Shown: positions 41,498 to 51,114, counted from the first letter of the stretch. The stretch is DNA of 64,000 nucleotides from Winogradskya humida (GCF_016862215.1 NZ_BOMN01000097.1:1-64000), one strand, 5' to 3'. Notes: generated by a model from the sequence alone, not told the origin. Translations and numbers: made by a program.

Positions 41498-43821
41498 GTT
41501 CGTACCCTCCCGGGATCCAATCTCCCCCACTTGATATCCCAGCCCTCCGGGCAGCTACCCCTGGCATGCGGCATGCGCGGCACTTCAACGCGGCTGGAGC
41601 ATCACTGCCGAGCTCGTATGTGCTCAAGACCGTCGTCGAGCACTTGAATCTCGAGTCGCGGATCGGGGGGTACGAGGCTGCCGAGCTTGCACGACCCCGG
41701 CATGAGGCCGTCTACGACTCCGCCGCGCGGCTGGTGGGGGCTTCGGCTGACGACATCGCGCTGGTGGAGAGCGCCACGGTCGGGTGGCAGCGGGCCATGG
41801 ACGCGCTCGCGTTGCCGCCGGGCAGCCGGGTGCTCGCGGCTGCTTCGAGCTATGTCAGCTCGGCGATGCATCTGCTCGAGCTGCAGCGTACGCATGGTGT
41901 CGTGGTGGAGGTCCTGCCTGTCGGCCCGAGCGGGGAAACCGATCTGGAGGCTCTGGCGAAAGCCCTGCGCGAGCCCGCCGCGCTGGTTACCGTCGCGCAT
42001 GTGCCGACTTCCTCGGGCCTGGTGGAACCGGTCGCGGAGATCGGCGCGCTGACCTCGGCCGCCGGGGTGCCGCTCCTGCTGGACGCCACGCAGTCGCTCG
42101 GGCAGCTGCCGCTCGATGTGCTCGCCTGCCGGGTGGACATCGCGGTCGGGACCGGTCGCAAGTTCCTGCGCGGGCCGCGGGGCACCGGGCTGCTCTACGT
42201 GAGCCCGGCGATGCGGGAGCGGATGCGGCCCAACCACCCCGATGTGCGTGGCGCCACGTGGCATGCCGACGGTGGGATCGAGATCGAGGCCGGGGCGCGG
42301 CGGTACGAGACGTGGGAGACCTCGCACGCGTTGCGGCTCGGGTTCGGGGCGGCGCTCGACGAGGCGCTGGCTCTGGGCGTGCCGCGGATCCACGGGTATG
42401 TCAGCGGACTGGCTGCGCACCTGCGGGAGACGCTCGCCGGGCTGCCCGGGGTCAGGGTGACGGATCCGGAGGCCTCGACCGGCGGCATCGTGACGTTCGT
42501 CCGGGAGGGTGAGGAGCCCCGGGAGACCGTCGCGCGGCTGCGGCGGGCCGGGGTGCACGTGACCCAGGTTCCGGCCGGGCACGGGCAGTGGGACCTCGGG
42601 CGGCGCGGGCTCGACGCGATCGTGCGCGCGTCCGTGCACGTCTACAACGACGAGAGCGACGTCGGCGCGCTGGCAGATGCGCTGACGGGCAGTCGCGGGG
42701 CGCCGGCTTTTGTGCGGTCGGGCAGTCACGCGGACGTCATCGTGGTCGGGGCGGGCATCCACGGCAGCGCCGCGGCGTGGCAGCTCGCGCGTCGTGGTGT
42801 GCGGGTCACGCATCTGGACCAGTTCCCCGACGGGCACACGGAGGGGTCGTCGCACGGGCACACCCGGATGATCCGCCGGGCGTACCCGTCGGCGTTCTGG
42901 GACGACCTGGTGGATCGCGCGTACGGCGCGTGGGACGAGCTGAGCAACGCGGCCGGCACCCCGCTGGTCACCACGACCGGCGGGCTCTACGCGCGGGCCG
43001 ACGGGGTCGAGGGGCTGCGCGGGCCGGACTGCCGCACCGTCGACGACCAGGAGGCCGCGAAGATCTTCCCCGGGCTGCGCCTGGAGCCGGGCTGGACCGC
43101 GCTGTTCGACCCCGCCGCCGGGGTAATCGACGCCGCGGCGGCCCTGGCATGCCTGCGCGAGCTGGCCCAGGCGCACGGCGCCGACCGGCGCCCGGGCACC
43201 ATGGTCACGTCGTGGCGGGCCGACGGCGGTGGAGTGCGGGTCAGCACGGACGGCGGGGAGCTGGCCGCCGACCGGTTGATCGTCTGCGCCGGGCCGTGGA
43301 CGTCGCGGCTGCTGCCGGCGTTCGCGCCGCTGCTCGAGGTGACCCGGATCGTCAACGTCTTCCTCGGCGCCCGCGACGCGTCGCTGGTCACGCCGCCCGG
43401 GCTCGGCGCGTTCTCGATCGAGGTGCCGGACGTCGGCCTGCTGTACGGCCTGCCGGCGTTCGGGGGCAGCGCGATGAAGGTGGGGCTCGAGCCCGGCCCG
43501 GCCGACGATCCGGGGCAGCCGCAGCGCCCGCCGGCCGAGGCGGAGGTCGCCCGGCTGGTCGGGCTGGCCCGGCGGTTCCTGCCCGGCGTGGACGGCTCGG
43601 TGGTGGACACCGTCGCGTGCCGTTACACGATGGCGCCGCGCAACCGGTTCGCGATCGGGGCGATGCCCGGCCTGCCGCAGGTGCTGGTGGCGGCGGCCTG
43701 CTCCGGGCACGGCTTCAAATTCGGTCCGGCGATCGGCGCGGCCCTGGCCGACCTCGCGACCGGCATCGCCCGCCCCGATCTGGACGGGCTCTCCCCCGCG
43801 GCCCTCGGGGTGACGGCATGA
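41494..43821 (+). CDS. fusion: class V PLP aminotransferase-like + sarcosine-oxidase-like flavoenzyme
   Basis: One 775-residue frame joins two full enzymes. Residues 1-395 are a class V PLP enzyme (cysteine-desulfurase/EgtE-like): RHFNAAGASLPSS, VESATVGWQRAMDAL, the LLDATQSLGQ aspartate and Lys223 in GRKFLRGPRGTG as Schiff-base lysine. Residues 412-775 are a monomeric-sarcosine-oxidase/N-methyltryptophan-oxidase-like flavoprotein: the FAD-binding GAGIHG at 419-424, SHGHTRMIRRAYP, Cys709 in ACRYTMAP at the place of the covalent flavin cysteine, and CSGHGFKFGPAIG. No stop separates the parts; an internal GTG at 42712 without clear ribosome-binding site could give the oxidase alone. The start GTG overlaps the dehydrogenase stop. 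The oxidase should oxidise a secondary amine; the PLP part would act on the same or next intermediate. Confidence 0.88.
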   Translation: MSSYPPGIQSPPLDIPALRAATPGMRHARHFNAAGASLPSSYVLKTVVEHLNLESRIGGYEAAELARPRHEAVYDSAARLVGASADDIALVESATVGWQRAMDALALPPGSRVLAAASSYVSSAMHLLELQRTHGVVVEVLPVGPSGETDLEALAKALREPAALVTVAHVPTSSGLVEPVAEIGALTSAAGVPLLLDATQSLGQLPLDVLACRVDIAVGTGRKFLRGPRGTGLLYVSPAMRERMRPNHPDVRGATWHADGGIEIEAGARRYETWETSHALRLGFGAALDEALALGVPRIHGYVSGLAAHLRETLAGLPGVRVTDPEASTGGIVTFVREGEEPRETVARLRRAGVHVTQVPAGHGQWDLGRRGLDAIVRASVHVYNDESDVGALADALTGSRGAPAFVRSGSHADVIVVGAGIHGSAAAWQLARRGVRVTHLDQFPDGHTEGSSHGHTRMIRRAYPSAFWDDLVDRAYGAWDELSNAAGTPLVTTTGGLYARADGVEGLRGPDCRTVDDQEAAKIFPGLRLEPGWTALFDPAAGVIDAAAALACLRELAQAHGADRRPGTMVTSWRADGGGVRVSTDGGELAADRLIVCAGPWTSRLLPAFAPLLEVTRIVNVFLGARDASLVTPPGLGAFSIEVPDVGLLYGLPAFGGSAMKVGLEPGPADDPGQPQRPPAEAEVARLVGLARRFLPGVDGSVVDTVACRYTMAPRNRFAIGAMPGLPQVLVAAACSGHGFKFGPAIGAALADLATGIARPDLDGLSPAALGVTA

Positions 43822-43849
43822 GCCTCCCGCCGCTCGATGGGCCGCGTCG

Positions 43850-44530
43850 TCAGCCCCGGAACACCGTGGCGGACCGGCGTTCGTACCACCGGGCCAGTTG
43901 CTCGCCGGCGCTGATCACGTGTGCCTGCATCTCGCGGCGGGCCGTCTCGGCGTCATCGGCGGCGAGCGCGGTGATGATCCGCTCGTGCTCCGCGAAGTTG
44001 TCCTCGCGGTGGCGCGGGTTGTCCTGCAGCACCAGCGCGGAGACGTTGCGCGGGAACGCCTCGTTGATCTCCTTGATCACGCGGGCCAGCCGCTCGTTGC
44101 CGGCGATGCCGTGGATCAGCGTGTGGAAGCTGTCGTTGGCGACCGTGCTGGAGCCGTCGGGGCGGATCGCGCCGGGCCGCAGCGCCTCGTTGGCCTTGCG
44201 CAGGTCGTCGAGGCCGTCGCGGGTGATCCGGGGGACGGCACGCTCGCAGGCCAGGCCCTCGAGCTCGGCGCGGACCTCGTATGTCTCGCGCACGTCCCAC
44301 GGGGCGGGGACGCGGACCACGGCGCCGCGGTGCGGGACGACCTCGATCAGGCCGCCGGTCTGCAGCTGGCGCAACGCCTCGCGCACGGGGGTGCGGCTGA
44401 CGCCGAGTGTCTTGGCCAGCTCCGCCTGGCGCAGTTGCGCGCCGATCGGGATGTCGCCGGACATGATCCGGGCCCGGATGGCAGCGGCTGTGGCGTCGAC
44501 GAGCGCGTCGCTCTGGGGTGCGTCGTCCAT
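43850..44530 (-). CDS. GntR-family (FCD) transcriptional regulator
   Basis: A 226-residue FadR/FCD-type GntR regulator. The winged helix covers residues 10-75 (LRQAELAKTLGVSRTPVREA, then LRQLQTGGLIEVVPHRGAVV). The FCD ligand domain carries the usual metal-site residues: Asp and His in NDSFHTLIHG, His in EHERII and His in MQAHV. Such regulators bind acidic or amine catabolites and release short palindromes. Three copies of TTGGATCCAA stand before the operons of this locus, one of them in the 174-base gap next to this gene, so autoregulation and local control are likely. I placed the start at the ATG ending at 44530; the open frame upstream would run through the operator. It converges on the fusion gene. 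Confidence 0.9.
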   Translation of the reverse strand: MDDAPQSDALVDATAAAIRARIMSGDIPIGAQLRQAELAKTLGVSRTPVREALRQLQTGGLIEVVPHRGAVVRVPAPWDVRETYEVRAELEGLACERAVPRITRDGLDDLRKANEALRPGAIRPDGSSTVANDSFHTLIHGIAGNERLARVIKEINEAFPRNVSALVLQDNPRHREDNFAEHERIITALAADDAETARREMQAHVISAGEQLARWYERRSATVFRG

Positions 44531-44651
44531 GGTGGCCTCGCCCGCTCTGGTCAATGTGGTCCCCGGGTTCGATCGGTGCCGCGAGGGCGGCTCGGGTGGA
44601 AGCACGATAGCAAGCCCCGAAATCTCACTTCGGGATCCAAGCATCATTTTG

Positions 44652-44661
44652 TTGGATCCAA
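44652..44661. promoter_or_regulatory. GntR-type operator between regulator and amine oxidase
   Basis: TTGGATCCAA lies in the divergent region, 43 bases before the amine oxidase start, with a TAGCGT word directly downstream. A related half-strength word, GGGATCCAA, stands 12 bases before it (44632-44640). The pair may serve both the regulator gene and the amine oxidase gene. Confidence 0.7.
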
Positions 44662-44704
44662 AAGTAGCGTACGCTGCAGGTAACCGGAATGCTGGAGGAC
44701 TGGA

Positions 44705-46678
44705 ATGAACTGCCATCCCACGCCGGCGCAGACGCCGACTCCGCCGCTAACGCCGAGCGGGACCTCGGAACGCGCGCATCCGCTCGACCCGCCGAGCGCC
44801 GCCGAGATCACGCTGGCGGTCGCGACGGCGCGGGCGGACGGCCGCCTCGGCGAGCGCACCCGCTTCTGGGGTGCCTACCTGGACGAGCACCACGCACGCA
44901 GGGTCATCGCGGGCGAGGAGCCGGCCGGTGAGGTCAGGATCGGCCTGGTCGCGATGGACTACAGCGGCAGCGCGGCGTGGGAGATCGACGTTCTGCTGGG
45001 CGCAGACCCTCGCTGCCTCGATTGGCGCCCGGTCGATCCGCGGCGCCCCGGCATCACCTCCGACGAGGCCCGCGCCGCCGCGAAGGCGTGCCGCGAGAGC
45101 CCGCTGTTCCGCGAGGCGCTCGCCAAGCGCGGCATCGACGATGTCTCCCTCGTGATGATCGACGCCGAGAGCATGGGCGGCTTCGAGCCCGAGAAGTACA
45201 AGGGCCGCCGGATCACCTGGGGCACGGTGTGGCACCGCACCACCGAGGAGGACAACGGCTACGCCCGCCCGGTGCAGGGCGTCATCCCGATCATCGACAT
45301 GCACACCATGGAGGTCCTCGAGGTCGAGGATCACGGGGTCGTGCCGGTCTCCGACGAGGCCGGTCCGCTGCAGCGCGGCGGCTGGGGCGAGGACCGCCCG
45401 GGCCTCAACCCGCTCGACGTCGTGCAGAGCGAGGGCCCGAGCTTCACCGTCGACGGCTGGCAGGTCGAGTGGCAGGGCTGGACGTTCCGGATCGGGTTCA
45501 CCCACCGCGAGGGACTGGTCCTGCACGACCTCACGTTCCTGGACCGCACGGTGCTCAAGCGCGCGGCCTGCAACGAGATGTACGTCCCCTACCTGGACAG
45601 CAACTCGACGCAGTACCGCAAGAATTTCTTCGACTGGGGTGAGTACGGCGCCGGTCCGCTGACCAACTCGCTCGCGCTGGGCTGCGACTGCCTGGGCGTG
45701 ATCCGTTACTTCGACGCGACCGTGCTGGGCGGCGACGGCGAGCCGGCGGTCATCCCGCAGGCGATCTGCATGCACGAGGAGGACGCCAGCATCCTCTGGA
45801 AGCACAATGACCTGCGCCGCGGCGTCAGCGAGGTCCGCCGCAGCCGGCGCCTGATCATCTCGAACTTCCAGACCGTGGCGAACTACGACTACGGGTTCTA
45901 CTGGACGCTCTACCAGGACGGGCGCATCGAGCTGGAGGTCAAGCTCACCGGCATCCTGTCGGCCTCGGGCATCAACGAGGGCGACGACGCGCCGTACGGC
46001 CGGGTTGTCTCCAGCCGCGTGCAGACCCCCACCCACCAGCACTATTTCGGGGTGCGCCTGGACACCGCGATCGACGGCGACCTGAACCGCCTGGTCGAGG
46101 AGCACGCCGAGGCCGAGCCCGACCCGGAGCTCAATCCCTACGGCAACGCCGTGCGCAACGTGCGGACCGCGTTCACCAAGGAGTCGCAGGCGGCGCGCCG
46201 GACGGACCCGTCGACGGCGCGGCACTGGCGGGTGGAGAGCGCGGACAAGACGAACCGCTACGGCGAGCCGACCGCCTACCGGCTGAACATCAAGAACACG
46301 ACGCGCTCGTTCGGGCTGCCCGGCTCGGTCATGGCCCGCCGCGCGCCCTTCATCCACCAGCACCTCTGGGCCACCCCCTACTCCCCTGCGGAGCAGTTCA
46401 TCGGTGGCCAGTATCCGAACCACGCCGAACCCGGCGAGGACGGCGTGCACGTGTGGCAGCAGCAGGACCGCTCGATCGACGGCGTACCCCTGGTGCTGTG
46501 GCCCGTGCTCGGCGTGCACCACCTGCCGCGCCCCGAGCAGTGGCCGGTCATGCCGGTGGAGGCGATCCACCTGGAGCTGGCGCCGGACGGCTTCTTCGAC
46601 CGCAACCCCGCCCTGGACATCCCGGACCCCGCAGCCGTGGTCAGCACGGACACCAGCGGTGATTCCTGTTGCTCGTGA
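44705..46678 (+). CDS. copper-containing amine oxidase (topaquinone)
   Basis: A 657-residue copper amine oxidase. The cofactor tyrosine is Tyr394 in the NYD motif (QTVANYDYG), which self-processes to topaquinone. The catalytic base is Asp298 in YLDSNST. Copper ligands are His444 and His446 in HQHYFG and one of the histidines 551/553 in FIHQHLW. The enzyme converts a primary amine, oxygen and water to aldehyde, ammonia and hydrogen peroxide. There is no signal peptide, as in other actinobacterial cytoplasmic members. GGAGGACTGGA before the ATG supports the start. The C-terminus ends in GDSCCS. It is divergent from the GntR regulator and is followed by a separate operator and the importer genes. 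Confidence 0.95.
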   Translation: MNCHPTPAQTPTPPLTPSGTSERAHPLDPPSAAEITLAVATARADGRLGERTRFWGAYLDEHHARRVIAGEEPAGEVRIGLVAMDYSGSAAWEIDVLLGADPRCLDWRPVDPRRPGITSDEARAAAKACRESPLFREALAKRGIDDVSLVMIDAESMGGFEPEKYKGRRITWGTVWHRTTEEDNGYARPVQGVIPIIDMHTMEVLEVEDHGVVPVSDEAGPLQRGGWGEDRPGLNPLDVVQSEGPSFTVDGWQVEWQGWTFRIGFTHREGLVLHDLTFLDRTVLKRAACNEMYVPYLDSNSTQYRKNFFDWGEYGAGPLTNSLALGCDCLGVIRYFDATVLGGDGEPAVIPQAICMHEEDASILWKHNDLRRGVSEVRRSRRLIISNFQTVANYDYGFYWTLYQDGRIELEVKLTGILSASGINEGDDAPYGRVVSSRVQTPTHQHYFGVRLDTAIDGDLNRLVEEHAEAEPDPELNPYGNAVRNVRTAFTKESQAARRTDPSTARHWRVESADKTNRYGEPTAYRLNIKNTTRSFGLPGSVMARRAPFIHQHLWATPYSPAEQFIGGQYPNHAEPGEDGVHVWQQQDRSIDGVPLVLWPVLGVHHLPRPEQWPVMPVEAIHLELAPDGFFDRNPALDIPDPAAVVSTDTSGDSCCS

Positions 46679-46762
46679 GGCCCGTGGCCTGCGTTTTCAC
46701 AGCCTCGGTAATCGAACGTTCACATTCGTGACACCAGAATGCATCGCCGCGGCATCACGCTA

Positions 46763-46774
46763 ATTGGATCCAAT
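46763..46774. promoter_or_regulatory. GntR-type operator before the importer operon
   Basis: ATTGGATCCAAT, a perfect 12-bp palindrome with the same core as the other two sites, lies 65 bases before the solute-binding protein start and 85 bases after the amine oxidase stop. It marks a third transcription start of the locus. Confidence 0.72.
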
Positions 46775-46838
46775 ATCTGCAAAATATGATCCCATTCTTG
46801 AGAGATACCACGCACCGCTGGATGTAGGAGTTGCCCTC

Positions 46839-48482
46839 ATGACGGATTCCCTCGCTTCCCGCTCCTTCTCGCGACGCAACATATTGCGCGGCGCCGGCCT
46901 GCTCGGCATGGGCGCCGGGCTCGGTATGACCGGACTGCTCAGCGCCTGCGGCGTCGCCGCGGACGACGACAAGGACTCGGCCAACGGCGGCCGCAGCGGC
47001 GGCACGCTGACGATGGCCATCGACGGCACCAGCGCGGTCAACGACCCCGCCTTCTACACCACCCTCGGTGACTGGATGGCCGTCGACTGCATCTGCCGCG
47101 GCCTGACGTTCATCTCCTTCGAGACCAACGATCCGCAGCCCGACCTCGCCGAGAGCTGGGAGCTCTCCGCCGACAAGCTGACCTACACGTTCAAGCTCCG
47201 GCAGGGCGTCACGTTCCACGATGGCACCACGTTCACCTCCGCCGACGTGCTGGCCAGCCTCGGCCGCCAGTTCAACGCCGACGACAAGACGCTGCCCGAG
47301 GGCTCCTCGCGGCCGCTGCAGAGCCTCGGCAAGAACATCAAGAGCCTGACCGCGCCGGACGCGAACACCGTGCTCATGGTGCTGGCCTCCCCCGACGCCA
47401 CCGTGCTGAACAGGCTCTCCGACATCGGCGGCCGGATCATCTCCAAGGCCGCGCTCGACAAGTACGGCAAGGACATCGGCAAGAACCTCGTCGGCACCGG
47501 CCCGTTCAAGTTCTCGGCGGCGACCTCCGGGCAGTCCGTGACGCTGGAGGCGTTCGACGGGTTCCGCCTCGGCAAGCCCCCGATCGACCGGCTCGTGCTG
47601 CAGCAGGTCACCGACCCGTCGACGATCGTCAGCTCGCTGCTGTCCGGCGACATCAGCGCCACCCAGTTCACGCCCTACTCGGCGCTGGAGCAGCTGCGCA
47701 AGAACGACGCGGTGACCGTCTACGACACGCCGTACAGCTTCGACGCGATCCTCATGATCGACGCTCGCAAGATCAAGGAGCTGGACGTCCGCAAGGCGAT
47801 CAACCTCGCCGTGGACCGCCAGGCCATCCTCAGCCAGGCGTTCTTCGGCGCGGGCGCGCTGCCCGTCGGCTACACGATCCCGCCGTCGCAGAACGGCCAC
47901 GACCCGGCCCTGGCCGACCTGAGCACGCAGAACATCGAGCAGGCCAAGCAGCTCATCGTCGCGGCCGGCGCGACCGGGCGGACGGTCCGGCTGATGGCCG
48001 CCAGTGACAGCTGGCACCCGAAGGCCGCGCAGATCGTCGCGCAGAACCTCACCGACATCGGGCTCAAGGTGGTCACCGACTCCGTCGACCCGGCCACCTA
48101 CTTCGGCCGCGTGGTCAACCCGGCCGACGAATACCACGACCTCATGATCTGGGAGCGGAACTCCTACGTGCCGGACCCGGACAACATGATCGGGTCGCTG
48201 GCCATGCCGGCCGGTGTCTACGGCGACTTCGCGACAGGCTTCAACACCCTCGACGGCTCGGCGGTGTTCGCGACCGATCTCACCGCCGCCAAGAACATGC
48301 CCAACGGCGCCGAGCGGACGGCCAAGTACAGCGACATCCAGCGCCGCTTCGCCGAGCAGTTCATGGTGATCTCGATGCTGGGCTACTCCTGCAACCCGGT
48401 GGTCAGCGGGGCGAAGGTGAAGGACATGAACTTCGCGGCCCTCGGCAGCCACCGCTGCTTCATGGAGAAGGCGAGTGTCTGA
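46839..48482 (+). CDS. ABC importer solute-binding lipoprotein (family 5), Tat-exported
   Basis: A 547-residue substrate-binding protein of the peptide/nickel/opine family (SBP family 5). The N-terminus combines a twin-arginine motif, SRRNILRG at residues 11-18, with a lipobox LLSAC, so the mature protein is likely anchored by Cys37 on the outer face. Domain hallmarks are GTLTMAIDGTSAVNDPAFYT, PDLAESWELSADKLTYTFKL and GVTFHDGTTFTSADV. It should deliver the catabolic substrate to the permeases encoded next. TAGGAG before the ATG at 46839 fixes the start. The family binds peptides, opines, amines or sugars, so the ligand is not certain. The stop overlaps the next gene by 8 bases. Confidence 0.9.
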   Translation: MTDSLASRSFSRRNILRGAGLLGMGAGLGMTGLLSACGVAADDDKDSANGGRSGGTLTMAIDGTSAVNDPAFYTTLGDWMAVDCICRGLTFISFETNDPQPDLAESWELSADKLTYTFKLRQGVTFHDGTTFTSADVLASLGRQFNADDKTLPEGSSRPLQSLGKNIKSLTAPDANTVLMVLASPDATVLNRLSDIGGRIISKAALDKYGKDIGKNLVGTGPFKFSAATSGQSVTLEAFDGFRLGKPPIDRLVLQQVTDPSTIVSSLLSGDISATQFTPYSALEQLRKNDAVTVYDTPYSFDAILMIDARKIKELDVRKAINLAVDRQAILSQAFFGAGALPVGYTIPPSQNGHDPALADLSTQNIEQAKQLIVAAGATGRTVRLMAASDSWHPKAAQIVAQNLTDIGLKVVTDSVDPATYFGRVVNPADEYHDLMIWERNSYVPDPDNMIGSLAMPAGVYGDFATGFNTLDGSAVFATDLTAAKNMPNGAERTAKYSDIQRRFAEQFMVISMLGYSCNPVVSGAKVKDMNFAALGSHRCFMEKASV

Positions 48483-49356
48483 CCGAGCCCTGAGCGCACG
48501 GCCGGTGCCGGCCGGGCGACTGCGGGCCGCATATTCGCGGCGCCGGGTCGCCCGGTCGGCGCTGGGCGCCTGCTCCTGGGCGATCGTGCTGCTCTTCGTG
48601 CTGATCGCCCTGCTCGGCCCGCCGCTGGTCGGCGCCGACCCGGCCCGCCAGACCAGTGACGCGATGGCGTCGATCGGCGCGAGCGGGCACCTGCTCGGCA
48701 CCGACGACCTCGGCCGCGACATGCTGGCCCGGATGCTCTACGGCGCCCGGCCGCTGCTGCTCGTCGCCTTCCTGTCCACGGCTCTCGCGGCGGTGCTCGG
48801 GGTCGCGATCGGGCTGGTCGCCGGCTTCTTCGGGCGCTGGATCGAGTGGGTCCTGATGCGCCTGATGGACCTGGCGCTCGCGTTCCCCGCGATGCTGCTG
48901 ATCATCCTGGTGGTGGCCGCGTGGCGTCCCGGTGTGCCCAGTCTCGTCGTCGGCATCGGCGTCTCGCTCGCTCCCGGCCTGGCCCGGCTCACCCGGGCGC
49001 TCGCGGCCCGCGAGGCCGGGCGCGACTACGTGCTCGCCGCGCGGCTCGGCGGCACCCGTGCACCGCGGATCATGGTGCAGGAGGTGCTGCCGAACATCGC
49101 CGGGCCGCTGCTGGCCCAGGTCGTGATGACGCTGTCGGTCGCGGCCGGGTTCGCCGCCGGCCTGTCGTATCTCGGCCTCGGCATCCAGCCGCCGACCCCG
49201 GACTGGGGCTACATGGTGCAGGCCGGGCAGGAATTCCTCTACACCGCGCCGCGCCTGGTCGTGCTCCCGGCGGCGGCCACCCTGATCTTCGTCGTGGCCT
49301 GCAACTTCGCCGGTGACGACCTGCGCGACGCACTCGACCCCCGGGGGACGCGATGA
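48475..49356 (+). CDS. ABC importer permease (DppC-like)
   Basis: A 293-residue permease with about six helices. The N-terminal OppC/DppC style is clear: one long helix (ACSWAIVLLFVLIALLGPP), the periplasmic HLLGTDDLGRDMLARMLYGA, and the EAA coupling loop AAREAGRDYVLAARLGGT. The C-terminal SYLGLGIQPPTPDWGYMV is also typical. It pairs with the DppB-like permease that follows. Translation begins at a GTG within the end of the binding-protein gene. The order permease C then B is inverted relative to the usual dpp arrangement. Confidence 0.92.
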   Translation: MSDRALSARPVPAGRLRAAYSRRRVARSALGACSWAIVLLFVLIALLGPPLVGADPARQTSDAMASIGASGHLLGTDDLGRDMLARMLYGARPLLLVAFLSTALAAVLGVAIGLVAGFFGRWIEWVLMRLMDLALAFPAMLLIILVVAAWRPGVPSLVVGIGVSLAPGLARLTRALAAREAGRDYVLAARLGGTRAPRIMVQEVLPNIAGPLLAQVVMTLSVAAGFAAGLSYLGLGIQPPTPDWGYMVQAGQEFLYTAPRLVVLPAAATLIFVVACNFAGDDLRDALDPRGTR

Positions 49357-50435
49357 CGACCGTGGCAGCTGTGGTCCCCCGGCGCCCGCTCCGGGATCGG
49401 CTCGGCACTCCCTGGCTGGTCGTCCGGCGTCTGCTGGCCGTCCCCATCGTGATGTTCTTCCTGGCCAGCGCGGTCTTCGTGGCGATGCGGCTGCTGCCCG
49501 GCTCGCCGGCCACCTCACTCGCGGCCGGCGGTGCGTCCGGCGACACCAGCGCGGCGGCGCTGCGGGAGAACGAAGCCCAGATCAACGAGGCGCTCGGCCT
49601 GGACAAGTCCCTGGCCCATCAGTACGGCTCGTTCCTCAGCGACATCGTGCACCTGGACCTGGGCACGTCGTTCTACGGCGGTAACAGCATCAGGACGCTG
49701 CTCGGCGGGGCGCTGCCGGCGACCATCGAGCTGACCGTCGCCGCGATGCTGATCGCCGTGCTGCTCGGCATGGTCACGGGCGTCATCGCGGCGCTGCGCA
49801 AGGACACGTGGATCGACAACCTCACCCGCTCGGTGGGCACGGTCAGCTTCTCGCTGCCCTGGTTCGCGCTCGGCGTGCTGGCCATCGTGATCTTCGGGGT
49901 ATGGCTGCAGTGGCTGCCGATCATCGGGCGGATGCCGTCGGCGCTCGATTACCGGCCGACGACCAACTTCGTGCTGCTCGACGCGATCCTGCAGGACCGC
50001 CCGGAGCTGATCTGGCCGTGGTTCCAGCACCTGATCCTCCCCGCGACCACCCTGGCACTGAGCATGGCCGGGTTCATCACCCGGATCGTGCGGGCGTCGG
50101 TGCTGGAGGTGCTCGGCGACGACTTCGTGCGGACCGCCCGGATGAAGGGCCTGTCCGGTGGGCAGATCCTGCGCCGGCACGTGCTGCGCAACTCCTCCCT
50201 GCCCATCGTCACCGTGCTGGGCCTGCAGTTCGGCTCGCTGCTCGGCGGCTCGGTGATCACCGAGACCGTCTTCTCGTACCCGGGCGTCGGCAACATGCTG
50301 GTCAACGCCATCCTGCAGCGCGACTACCCCGTCGTGCAGGGTGCCGCGCTGGCCATCGCGTTGCTGTTCACCCTGGTCAACGTGGCGACGGACCTGCTCT
50401 ACCTCGTCCTCGACCCGCGACTGCGAAAGGCCTGA
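49353..50435 (+). CDS. ABC importer permease (DppB-like)
   Basis: A 360-residue permease of the DppB/OppB type with six helices. The first helix (LLAVPIVMFFLASAVFVAM) leads to a periplasmic domain with LDLGTSFYGGNSIRTLL. The coupling loop is VLEVLGDDFVRTARMKGLSG and the late motif ETVFSYPGVGNMLVNAI is conserved. The extracellular loop of about 60 residues after residue 180 (LPIIGRMPSALDYRPTTNFV) is usual for this family. The ATG overlaps the preceding stop as ATGA. It forms the transmembrane pore together with the DppC-like protein. Confidence 0.92.
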   Translation: MTTVAAVVPRRPLRDRLGTPWLVVRRLLAVPIVMFFLASAVFVAMRLLPGSPATSLAAGGASGDTSAAALRENEAQINEALGLDKSLAHQYGSFLSDIVHLDLGTSFYGGNSIRTLLGGALPATIELTVAAMLIAVLLGMVTGVIAALRKDTWIDNLTRSVGTVSFSLPWFALGVLAIVIFGVWLQWLPIIGRMPSALDYRPTTNFVLLDAILQDRPELIWPWFQHLILPATTLALSMAGFITRIVRASVLEVLGDDFVRTARMKGLSGGQILRRHVLRNSSLPIVTVLGLQFGSLLGGSVITETVFSYPGVGNMLVNAILQRDYPVVQGAALAIALLFTLVNVATDLLYLVLDPRLRKA

Positions 50436-50440
50436 CACCC

Positions 50441-51114
50441 ATGAACATCGTCCTGGTGCACGGCGCCGGCGGAACCCCCGCGACGTGGACGGAGGTCGTG
50501 CCGCTGCTCGAAGCCGCCGGTCACAGCGTCACCGCGGTGACCAACCCGATGACCTCGATGCACGACGACGTCGCGCACACCGCGTCGGTGGTCCGCGACA
50601 TCGCGGGGCCGGTGCTGCTGGTCGGTCACTCGTACGGCGGCGCGGTCATCACCAACGCCGGCCACGAACCCCAGGTGACCGGGCTGGTCTACGTCGCGGC
50701 GTTCGCCCCGGACGAGGGCGAGTCGGTGAACGGCATCGTCGAGCGCTATCCCCCGGCCGAGGTGTCGAAGTACATGCGGCGCGGCCCCAACGGCGAATGG
50801 TCCTCGGAGCACACCGAGGACTACTGGAACGAGATCGCCTGGGACGTGAAGCCCGAGCAGCGCCCGGTGTGGGACGCCGAGTCCCGGCAGAGCGCCGCCG
50901 AGATCTTCACCGACAGGACCGGTGAGCCCGCCTGGAAGACCAAGCCGAGCTGGTACCTCATCGCCGCCCAGGACAAGACGCTCCCCACGGTCATCCAGCG
51001 CGACATGTCCGCCCGGATGGGCGCCGCGATCTCCGAGGTCCCCGGCAGCCACTTCACGCCGCGAGTGCATCCGGATGCGGTGGTGGCTGTGATCGAGAAG
51101 GCGCTGAACCCGAC

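Noticed and set aside
41512..41520. GGGATCCAA within the start of the fusion gene as a fourth operator
   Set aside because: Only half of the palindrome matches the TTGGATCCAA core and it lies inside coding sequence; kept as a weak relative only.
44747..46570. 607-codon minus-strand frame opposite the copper amine oxidase
   Set aside because: Shadow of a gene with all catalytic motifs; no independent support.
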